Shown here: positions 1-6,204 of the stretch, piece after piece | How positions within the stretch are numbered: position 1 is the stretch's first letter | How the letters are laid out: each line of letters starts with the position of its first letter | Program-made: the position numbers and the translations under genes | The notes under the pieces: generated by a model | What the model was told of the DNA's origin: nothing | Databases searched by the model: none | Seen by the model: the letters and a program-made list of their open reading frames with translations, nothing else | Origin: Gemmatimonadota bacterium | GTDB lineage: Bacteria; Gemmatimonadota; Gemmatimonadetes; Longimicrobiales; Gaopeijiaceae | Assembly: GCA_003567615.1 (NCBI GenBank) | Contig: PWZC01000343.1 | Span: 1-6,758 of the forward strand | DNA length: 6,758 bases | Direction: 5' to 3'

Positions 1-614
1 ACCGACACTGCCGGGAAATCCCCCATCTCCCCCGAGAAGGACACGTACCAGAACCCATCGTCGTGGCAGTCCAGCTCCACCGGCTCCGTCTCCGCCCGCT
101 CGGCCCAGGGGTTCGCGCGGTAGAGCCGAGCGGCGGCGGAGAAGAGGCGTCGGATCTCCTCATCGTCCATGTCCCAACCGGCCCACCGGAGGGGTGAAGC
201 CGTGAGGGGTCGATCAGCGGGGCCACCCATCCGCTCCACCACCCCAGCCAGTGCCTCATCCAGATTCGGCAGGGACGGGCGACACTCCACCCGGATCTTG
301 CGGGTGCCCAGTTGCGCCTCGAGAACGGTGGCCAACTCCTGATCCCGGACCCGGATCGTGCGGGGCATCCGCCCCACCTGCGAGGCAGCTTCCCGGATTC
401 GCCGGGTGAGAAGGTCCACCAGCTCCGGAACCTCCCGGGGGGGGCGCGCCAGGACCTCCGTGGCCAGCACCCATTCCCCAACCGTCAGGATCAGGATCCC
501 GGGACGCCCGTCGGGTCTGTCGTCGAAGACGGCGGGAAGAGGGGACACGTCCGCTTCCCAGACCCGCGCCTTCCGGGCATCCCGGCGCATGGCCGCAGTG
601 AGATGGATCTCCAT
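1..614 (-). CDS. Uncharacterised protein, 5' part only (DUF6930/DUF7309-like)
   Basis: This reading frame stays open for 204 codons from an ATG at 614-612 and runs off the window at position 1, so the C-terminus is missing. I do not recognise a function. Residues about 38-130 read as an alpha/beta domain: a strand (GILILTVGEWVLA, 39-51), a helix (62-77), a strand with PRTIRVRDQELATVL (84-98), then RKIRVECRPSLPNLDEAL (105-122). This resembles the P-x-I-x-V-x-D pattern I associate with DUF6930. Residues about 150-204 (LYRANPW, then DGFWYVSFSGEMGDF) resemble DUF7309. Both matches are from memory of family patterns and are tentative. There is no signal peptide or membrane segment, so it is probably cytosolic. 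It starts nine bases after the ppdK stop and is likely co-transcribed with it. No clear ribosome binding site precedes the ATG; Met9 (590) is the alternative start. Codon choice is GC-rich like its neighbours, so the gene looks genuine. Confidence 0.75.
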   Translation of the reverse strand, partial: MEIHLTAAMRRDARKARVWEADVSPLPAVFDDRPDGRPGILILTVGEWVLATEVLARPPREVPELVDLLTRRIREAASQVGRMPRTIRVRDQELATVLEAQLGTRKIRVECRPSLPNLDEALAGVVERMGGPADRPLTASPLRWAGWDMDDEEIRRLFSAAARLYRANPWAERAETEPVELDCHDDGFWYVSFSGEMGDFPAVS

Positions 615-623
615 GGCGGCCGC

Positions 624-3257
624 TCAGGCCGAAGCGTCGGGGCCGGACTGCGCCAGTGCTGCGTGGGCCGCCGCCAGTCGAGCCACCTTGATCCGGGAAG
701 CGGAAGCGGACACGTGGGTCATCCCCAGTTCGTGGCAGAACCGGATGGTTTCCGGGTCGCCCCCATGCTCCCCGCAGATTCCCGTGATCAGATCGGGATT
801 CACCCCCCGTCCCGCCCGGGTCGCCATCTCCACCAGAAGGCCCACTCCATTCCGGTCAATGGTGGCAAAGGGCTGGAGCGGCATGAGATCCAGCTCCATG
901 GCGCTGGGGAGGTAGGTGACCTCCACGTCGTCCCGGGAGAGGCCGAAGACGAGCTGGGTGAGGTCGTTGGTTCCGAAGGAGAAGGCGTCGACCTGGCTGG
1001 CCAGATGCTCGGCTCGGAGTGCCGCACGCGGGGTCTCGATCATGGTGGCGGTGGTGTACTCCACCTCCACCCCCGCCGCATCCATGACCTCCCGTGCCGT
1101 GCTGTGGACGATGTCCAGCCCCCACGCCAGTTCATGCGCGGTGCTGATGAGGGGGAGCATGATCTCCGGGCGGGGATCGCCGCCGGCCTCCTTGCGCGCC
1201 ACCGCGGCCCCGATGATGGCGCGCACCTGCCCGGCGTACACGGCGGGGCGAAGGACACCGAGCCGGATGCCCCTGACCCCCAGCATGGGATCATGCTCGT
1301 GGAGGCGGACCGCGGCTTCCAGCAGCCGCTCGCCCTCCTCGTCCAGGGTGCCGAGGGCGTGCTTGACCTTCAACTCCACGAGGTTGGGCAGGAACTCATG
1401 GAGAGGGGGATCCAGAAGCCGGATCACCACCCGCTTCCCGTCCATCACCTCGAAGAGCTCCTCGAAATCCTGTCGTTGTGCTGCTTCCAGGGGAACGAGG
1501 GCCTCCCGCTCCTGCTCCGCCGATCGGGACAGGATGATCTGGCGAATAAGGGGGAGGCGGTCGCCCAGGAACTGGTGCTCGGTGCGGCACAGGCCGATCC
1601 CCTCGGCCCCTGCGGCCAGGGCGCGGCGGGCGTCGTCGGGGGTGTCGGCGTTGGCGAAGACGTGAACGCTCCGGAACTGGTCGGCCCACCCCAGGAGGGT
1701 GTCCAGTCGAGGATCGTCCTTGGGGATCACCAACTCCACCTCCCCGACGGCCACCTTCCCTGTGGTGCCGTCGATGGAGATGACGTCGTCGTGCCTGAGA
1801 ACGGTCTCACCCACCCGGACGGTTTGATCTTCGAGGCGTATGTCCAGGGCGCTGGCGCCACACACCGCCGGCTTTCCCAATCCCCGGGCGCCCACCGCCG
1901 CATGACTCACCAGACCGCCCCGTGCGGTGAGGAGGCCCACCGAAGCCACCATCCCCTCCAGGTCCTCCGGCGAGGTCTCACCCCGGACCAGGATCACCTT
2001 CTCCCCCGCCCGCCCCCGATCCCGGGCTTCATCCGACGAGAAGACAATCTTCCCCGTGGCGGCTCCGGGCGACGCGGCGAGGCCGGTGGTGAGTACCGGG
2101 ACCTTCCGATCGGCGAAGCGGGGGTGGAGCAGCCGTTCGACCTGCACCGGGGTCACCCGGCGAACCGCTTCCTCCTGGGTGATCATCCCCTCGTCCACCA
2201 TGTCCATGGCAATATTCAGCGCCGCCAGTGCGGCGCGCTTGCCGACCCGGGTCTGGAGCATCCAGAGGCGGTCGTCCTCGATGGTAAACTCGATGTCGCA
2301 CATGTCCCGGTAGTGGGACTCGAGGCGGTGGAGATTCGCCACCAACTCCCCATGGGCCTCGGGGAAGTCCTCGGCGAGGGTGGCCAGCGGCTCCGGCAGT
2401 CGGGTCCCGGCCACCACGTCCTCGCCCTGGGCCGCCGTGAGGAAGTCGCCGTAGGGGACGTTCTCCCCCGTGGCCGGATCCCGGGTGAAGGCCACCCCCG
2501 AGGCGGAGCGCTCATTCAGGTTACCAAAGACCATCATCTGCACGTTCACCGCCGTGCCCAGGTCGTGGTCGATTCCCTCCATCTCACGGTAGGCTACCGC
2601 GCGGTCCCCGTCCCAGGAGCGGAAGACGGCCTCCACCGCCATGCGGAGCTGCTCGCGGGGATCGTCCGGAAGGGTCGCCCCGGCTTCCTGGATTGCCTCC
2701 CGGTACCCTGTCACCACCCGGGCCATCTGGTCCGGTGTGAGGAAGCGCTCGTCCTTCACCCCCGCGTCGTCGATGGCCCGGTCCAGGACCCGGGAGAAGG
2801 CCTCTTCCGGCACGCCAAGCACCACCTTGCCGAACATCTCGACGAACCGACGTCGGGCATCCCAGGCGAAGAGTTCTCCACCCAGCGCCACCAGTCCCGG
2901 GTGGGTGACGGGAGTGGCCCCCAGGTCCAGCACCGTGTCCATCATCCCGGGCATGGAGAAGACCGCCCCGGATCGCACGGCCAGCAGGAGGGGAGCGTCG
3001 GGGTCGCCCAGCCTGCGACCGGTCGCACCCTCCAGGTCACTCAGCGCCTCGTCCATCTGTCGGAAGAGGTCGTCCGGAATCTCTCCACCCCCGGCCCGGT
3101 AGCTCCGGCAGGCTTCGGTGGTGACGATGAATCCCGGTGGGACCGGGAGGCCCAGGTTGGTCATCTCGCACAGGTTCGCTCCCTTTCCTCCCAGGAGCGA
3201 TCTCTGCGTACGATCTCCGTCATGGAATGGCACGACCCAACGTGCGTCGCTGGTCAC
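624..3257 (-). CDS. ppdK: Pyruvate, phosphate dikinase (PPDK)
   Basis: This cytosolic enzyme interconverts pyruvate + ATP + phosphate and phosphoenolpyruvate + AMP + pyrophosphate, linking glycolysis and gluconeogenesis. At 877 residues it has the usual bacterial length. The N-terminal ATP-binding domain has GGKGANLCEM (23-32), VRSGA with Arg95, SMPGMMDTVLDLG (101-113), and DIEFTIEDDRLWMLQTR (321-337). The swivelling phosphohistidine domain has GGLVSHAAVGARGLGKP (447-463) with catalytic His452. The TIM-barrel pyruvate/PEP domain has GIGLCRTEH (Arg558), RLLDPPLHEFLP (Arg613), the Mg-binding Glu741 (TMIETPRAAL) and Asp765 (SFGTNDLTQ), and GICGEHGGDP with catalytic Cys828. The start is a GTG with AAAGGAG nine bases upstream. 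Unusual: the family's TSH motif reads VSH, so the Thr targeted by the PPDK regulatory protein is Val450. HQFLGDR follows RTE where HMFF is usual, and the C-terminal SCSPYRVPIARL stretch reads SASASRIKVARL. All main catalytic residues remain, so it should be active. A 202-base gap upstream suggests its own promoter, and an unknown gene follows closely. Confidence 0.97.
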   Translation of the reverse strand: MTSDARWVVPFHDGDRTQRSLLGGKGANLCEMTNLGLPVPPGFIVTTEACRSYRAGGGEIPDDLFRQMDEALSDLEGATGRRLGDPDAPLLLAVRSGAVFSMPGMMDTVLDLGATPVTHPGLVALGGELFAWDARRRFVEMFGKVVLGVPEEAFSRVLDRAIDDAGVKDERFLTPDQMARVVTGYREAIQEAGATLPDDPREQLRMAVEAVFRSWDGDRAVAYREMEGIDHDLGTAVNVQMMVFGNLNERSASGVAFTRDPATGENVPYGDFLTAAQGEDVVAGTRLPEPLATLAEDFPEAHGELVANLHRLESHYRDMCDIEFTIEDDRLWMLQTRVGKRAALAALNIAMDMVDEGMITQEEAVRRVTPVQVERLLHPRFADRKVPVLTTGLAASPGAATGKIVFSSDEARDRGRAGEKVILVRGETSPEDLEGMVASVGLLTARGGLVSHAAVGARGLGKPAVCGASALDIRLEDQTVRVGETVLRHDDVISIDGTTGKVAVGEVELVIPKDDPRLDTLLGWADQFRSVHVFANADTPDDARRALAAGAEGIGLCRTEHQFLGDRLPLIRQIILSRSAEQEREALVPLEAAQRQDFEELFEVMDGKRVVIRLLDPPLHEFLPNLVELKVKHALGTLDEEGERLLEAAVRLHEHDPMLGVRGIRLGVLRPAVYAGQVRAIIGAAVARKEAGGDPRPEIMLPLISTAHELAWGLDIVHSTAREVMDAAGVEVEYTTATMIETPRAALRAEHLASQVDAFSFGTNDLTQLVFGLSRDDVEVTYLPSAMELDLMPLQPFATIDRNGVGLLVEMATRAGRGVNPDLITGICGEHGGDPETIRFCHELGMTHVSASASRIKVARLAAAHAALAQSGPDASA

Positions 3258-3266
3258 AGGTGGTGG

Positions 3267-3273
3267 CTCCTTT
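3267..3273 (-). promoter_or_regulatory. Ribosome binding site of ppdK
   Basis: The minus strand reads AAAGGAG here, nine bases before the GTG at 3257-3255. It is the best Shine-Dalgarno match near this end of the gene, and the product starting at that GTG begins just before the conserved GGKGANL motif. This fixes a GTG start for ppdK. Confidence 0.8.
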
Positions 3274-3385
3274 GGGTTTCGATGCCCGGGCGGGCAAGGG
3301 GACCTTCCGAAGGATAGATCCGTCGATGGTATGACGGCGGGAAGCTAGAAAGTCGCGGGTCCGGGTGCAATCATCCGCCCCTGGA

Positions 3386-3442
3386 AGTGGCGTCCCCCCG
3401 TCGTGGCTCTTCCGGTAGCTTCGGCCTCCGGGGACGCCCACT
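3386..3442 (-). repeat. Long inverted repeat (stem-loop) after the DUF3667 gene
   Basis: On the minus strand AGTGGGCGTCCCC (3442-3430) can pair with GGGGACGCCACT (3397-3386), giving a 12-base-pair GC-rich stem with a single bulged G (3439). The loop is 32 bases and could itself fold, with GGC (3426-3424) opposite GCC (3407-3405). It begins 17 bases after the DUF3667 stop. Its place fits a transcript end or an RNA-stabilising structure, but no run of T follows the 3' arm, so it is not a classical intrinsic terminator. It could also be part of the ppdK leader. Confidence 0.6.
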
Positions 3443-3459
3443 CAACCCCTCCTTGCATC

Positions 3460-4386
3460 TCAATTCCAGAGGATGAAGGAGACGGCCAGGAGGAAGGGAA
3501 GGGAGAAGGCCAGGACCAGAAAGTAGGCCGAGCTGAAGACTACGAGCTTGAGGGCGGTCTTGCGACGACCCTGACCGTAGACCCTCCGCAGGGCCAGGAA
3601 GAGATAGACCCAGATCGCCAGTTGGAGTGGCCCCGCCAGCCACTCCTGCCCGAGCGCCGACATGATCAGAAGAAATGAGAAGACCGAGAAGAGGAAGGCG
3701 TGGGTGTGGAGTACGAAGATGAAGTGCTCCAGGTAGTAGCGACGCTGGCGGACGTACAGGACAGATAGAATGGCGGCAAAGACGGGGAGGAGGAGGAAGA
3801 GGAGGGTGGGGACGTAGCGAAGGAGGATGCGCACCACCTCCTGGATCGCCTCCACCGGTTCCAGAAGAACCAACCGCTCCATCCGGTCCCGGAGGATGGC
3901 ATCCACCAACGGGAAGCCGGTGTTGATGCGAATATCGGCGTCGGGCCCCCACCCCCATTGCACCTCCACAGTCTCGGCGTCAACCGTGGCCCCGGCGTCC
4001 ACAGCCGCCGCCGGCGATTGGTCGACCTGGCCCTGAGGCGCCAGGGAGAGCTCGTCCAGCCCCCGCAGACCCAGCGCTCCCAGGAGGACGAAGAAGAGGA
4101 TGGAACTGAAGAGGTAGAGTCGGAAGGGACGTACGTACGGAGCCACATGACCGGCGAGGTACTCCCGGGTCAGTCGCCCGGGGCGGAAGAAGAGGGGGAT
4201 GAGGGTACGCGGCAGTCGCCCGTCCAGGCTGAACTGGTCGGAAACCACGTCCTGCATGAGCTGCCGCACGGAGGCCCGAACCTCCACCTTTCGCTGGCCA
4301 CAGGTGGGACAGAAGGATCCCTCCCTGGGGTCACCGCAATTGAGACACGGGTCCAGGGACAGGTCGGTTCGTCCCTTCGGTGTCAC
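3460..4386 (-). CDS. DUF3667 family zinc-ribbon membrane protein
   Basis: This is a 308-residue protein of unknown biochemical role. It opens with a short zinc ribbon, Cys14-x2-Cys17 and Cys26-x2-Cys29, in the arrangement CLNCG ... FCPTCGQ that typifies DUF3667. A conserved-looking amphipathic stretch follows (SVRQLMQDVVSDQFSLDGRL, 39-58, then FFRPGRLTREYLAGH, 66-80). Membrane helices are visible at about 88-108, 191-212, 221-246, 250-266 and 279-304. Between the first and second lies a soluble section (109-190) that includes an Ala/Val/Asp-rich part. The predicted place is the cytoplasmic membrane with the zinc ribbon probably cytosolic. The start is a GTG whose last two bases overlap the stop of the M14 peptidase gene (GTGA), and only a weak GAGG precedes it, so translation is probably coupled to the upstream gene. 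A hairpin lies 17 bases past its stop. The family assignment is from motif memory and is fairly sure; no function should be read into it. Confidence 0.85.
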   Translation of the reverse strand: MTPKGRTDLSLDPCLNCGDPREGSFCPTCGQRKVEVRASVRQLMQDVVSDQFSLDGRLPRTLIPLFFRPGRLTREYLAGHVAPYVRPFRLYLFSSILFFVLLGALGLRGLDELSLAPQGQVDQSPAAAVDAGATVDAETVEVQWGWGPDADIRINTGFPLVDAILRDRMERLVLLEPVEAIQEVVRILLRYVPTLLFLLLPVFAAILSVLYVRQRRYYLEHFIFVLHTHAFLFSVFSFLLIMSALGQEWLAGPLQLAIWVYLFLALRRVYGQGRRKTALKLVVFSSAYFLVLAFSLPFLLAVSFILWN

Positions 4387-6203
4387 GGGGCCTCGAGGCG
4401 CACCGGGGCGGAGTGGACCCTTCCCCCGGGTCCACCATGAATCGTGACCCTGGCCTCAGCATCGGTTCCATCCACCTCCACCACGAATCGCACCGTGACC
4501 TCGCGCTCCCGCACCCCGGCGGAATTGGGGCTCGACCCCGCCAGGTGCCCGATCCGGCGCCGGGCGGGACCATCCACGATGCGCCCGCCTTGCACCGCCA
4601 ACTCCACCACAGGGAGTCGCACCACCGGAATGGGCATGTCGCCCCGGGTGGCCTCCTGACCCTCCAGCCCCCGCTCCGTGATGTTGGTGGGAAGGAAACC
4701 CTCGTTGCGGACCGTCACCTCGACCTCCACGCGGCGGGTCTCTCCCGCCATCCCCGCGGCAGGTCGAACCGCGGGCGGCTCCATGGCCAGATGAGGCGTC
4801 TGCTCTGCCATGTAGAGATACCAGGGAATCTGGAGTTCGAGCTCCCGCTCCAGGAGAGCATGGGGTGGATTCTGTCCCCAGAAGACCCGGTGCCACCCGC
4901 CGATCTCCACCGGCCCGAGCTGCGGGTGGTCGAAGGGAACCCAATCCTCGAAATAGCGACCGCCGAACTCCTCGTCGTTGTACCGGTGCCAGTCCGATTC
5001 ATCCACGTAGCCCTTCCCATCGTAGTCCGGTACCCAATGATCCGGCGGCGGTGAGAATTCGGGCACGAAACCGATGATGCCCAGGTCCGAGTAGGCCCAC
5101 TGCATGAGGGTTCCGTAGCGACGGTTCTCCGGATGGACGGCGCTGGGGCGCACCGGTCGTCCGGTGTCGTGGGTGTACCATTCGCCCAGATGCACCACCA
5201 GCGCCTCGTCATTGGAGTCGAACTCCCGAGGGTCCATGGCCGAGGGCAGGCGGTACACGAAGGCACCGGAGGTATGACCGAAGAGGGCCAGACTGATGTT
5301 CCTGTTGCGGTGGAAGAAGTCGGCCACGGCCCGGGTCTCGGGTTCCGAAAGGGGGTAGTCGCCGGATCCCCCCTGCAGGTGCCAGCGCTCCCAGTTCCGG
5401 GGCCAGTTCCGGTTCATGTCGATGCCGCCGAGCCCGTCGCTGTTGATGATCCCGTCACCGTTCCGGTCCACCCCCTCGGTGAGTACGGAGTAGAACGGAC
5501 CCGGATCTTCCTCCCCCCGCGACCGGAGGATCCGGGGGTCATGGGGATCCAGGACGAAGCGTCCCTCCGGATCCTGGAACCGCATCTGCAGGATCTTGCC
5601 GTTGCCCGTCAGGTCTTCCGGCGGATCCGAATCCGGGATCCCGTCACCGTTCAGGTCGATGGGCCGGGGGGTGCTCCGGAGCCAGGCGTCTTCGTAAAGT
5701 GCCAGATCGGCTCCGTCCGGGTTGAACTTGGGGTGGATGTAGAAGGTGCGGGTGTCCACCAGTCGGGTGACCTGCGGGTCCTCCCCATGGTTGTTCACCA
5801 GGTGAGCCAACCAGTAGAGGGCGACCTGCGTGCTGGTGAACTCCCTGGCGTGGATGGCCCCGTCCACATAGACGCCGGGTTTGTCGTGGTGGGGGCCGGT
5901 GGCCTGATTGGTCACCCGGGCCACCAGAAGCTCCTGCCCGAAGAGGCTCCGACCAATGACCTCAAGCTCCACCAGGTCCGGGCGCATGGCCTGGAATTCC
6001 CGCATGATCTGGTGGGTCTGCCGGGTGTCGTGGTAGATGGACCAGTCCACCTGACCGCCGGGGGCCACCAGCGCCGTGTCGGCAGGGAAGGGAAGATCCC
6101 GGGGGATTGCCCCGTGAACGGATGCCGGCGCGGCGAAGGACAGGACCAGGGCTGCCGTGACCAGGACGCTTCCCGTCGACGGGGATTGACGCGGCGCCGG
6201 CAT
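4383..6203 (-). CDS. Secreted M14-family zinc carboxypeptidase
   Basis: This 606-residue peptidase would remove C-terminal residues from peptides outside the cytoplasmic membrane. It has a Sec signal peptide (basic start, hydrophobic 12-27, possible cut after ASVHG, residue 31). Zinc ligands are visible: His118 and Glu121 in IHARE and His310 in FGHTSG. NPDG (161-164) and Asn264-Arg265 in MNRNW match substrate-binding motifs, and Glu382 (VPEFSPP) is the likely catalytic base. Between the first zinc site and NRN are two calcium-loop-like inserts, DLNGDGIPDSD (183-193) and DRNGDGIINSD (246-256), as in a known M14 subgroup. A third looser one is DYDGKGYVDESD (393-404). Residues about 475-606 form a beta-rich C-terminal domain, probably an immunoglobulin-like sandwich. 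I chose the ATG at 6203: GGAGGTG lies seven bases upstream, the signal peptide starts there, and it is one base past the FKBP stop. An in-frame ATG at 6248 would overlap the FKBP gene by 44 bases. Natural substrate is unknown. Confidence 0.92.
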   Translation of the reverse strand: MPAPRQSPSTGSVLVTAALVLSFAAPASVHGAIPRDLPFPADTALVAPGGQVDWSIYHDTRQTHQIMREFQAMRPDLVELEVIGRSLFGQELLVARVTNQATGPHHDKPGVYVDGAIHAREFTSTQVALYWLAHLVNNHGEDPQVTRLVDTRTFYIHPKFNPDGADLALYEDAWLRSTPRPIDLNGDGIPDSDPPEDLTGNGKILQMRFQDPEGRFVLDPHDPRILRSRGEEDPGPFYSVLTEGVDRNGDGIINSDGLGGIDMNRNWPRNWERWHLQGGSGDYPLSEPETRAVADFFHRNRNISLALFGHTSGAFVYRLPSAMDPREFDSNDEALVVHLGEWYTHDTGRPVRPSAVHPENRRYGTLMQWAYSDLGIIGFVPEFSPPPDHWVPDYDGKGYVDESDWHRYNDEEFGGRYFEDWVPFDHPQLGPVEIGGWHRVFWGQNPPHALLERELELQIPWYLYMAEQTPHLAMEPPAVRPAAGMAGETRRVEVEVTVRNEGFLPTNITERGLEGQEATRGDMPIPVVRLPVVELAVQGGRIVDGPARRRIGHLAGSSPNSAGVREREVTVRFVVEVDGTDAEARVTIHGGPGGRVHSAPVRLEAP

Positions 6204-6204
6204 C

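Larger units (their letters stand above)
3258..3459 (-). other. Intergenic region / ppdK leader
   Basis: This 202-base gap between the DUF3667 stop and the ppdK start is the only stretch in the window without a convincing gene. It holds, in transcription order, an AAGGAGG sequence (3454-3448), a long imperfect inverted repeat (arms 3442-3430 and 3397-3386), a somewhat AT-richer part (about 3350-3310), a palindrome TGCCCGCCCGGGCA (3296-3283) and the ppdK ribosome binding site. I looked for a sigma-70 promoter. The best pair is TTGCAC (3370-3365) and TAGCTT (3347-3342) with 17 bases between, but each matches only three of six consensus bases, so I do not call it. The ppdK promoter most likely lies here, but its position is not visible. 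I see no tRNA and no riboswitch class that I recognise. Confidence 0.6.

Noticed and set aside
312..3317. A 1001-codon open frame on the plus strand, opposite ppdK and its neighbour
   Set aside because: It lies antisense to a clear full-length PPDK. High-GC genes with G/C in third positions suppress stop codons in an antisense frame, and the translation is low-complexity, rich in Gly, His, Arg and Pro, with no recognisable domain.
3342..3370. A sigma-70 promoter for ppdK (TTGCAC, 17 bases, TAGCTT)
   Set aside because: Only three of six bases match in each box. Spacing alone is not enough in a 202-base region.
3345..3374. A nine-residue leader peptide (ATG at 3374, ending in TAG)
   Set aside because: It has a weak ribosome binding site and no run of a single amino acid that would suggest attenuation.
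3389..3438. An intrinsic terminator at the hairpin after the DUF3667 gene
   Set aside because: The stem is strong but no T tract follows the 3' arm on the transcribed strand and the loop is long, so I list it only as an inverted repeat.
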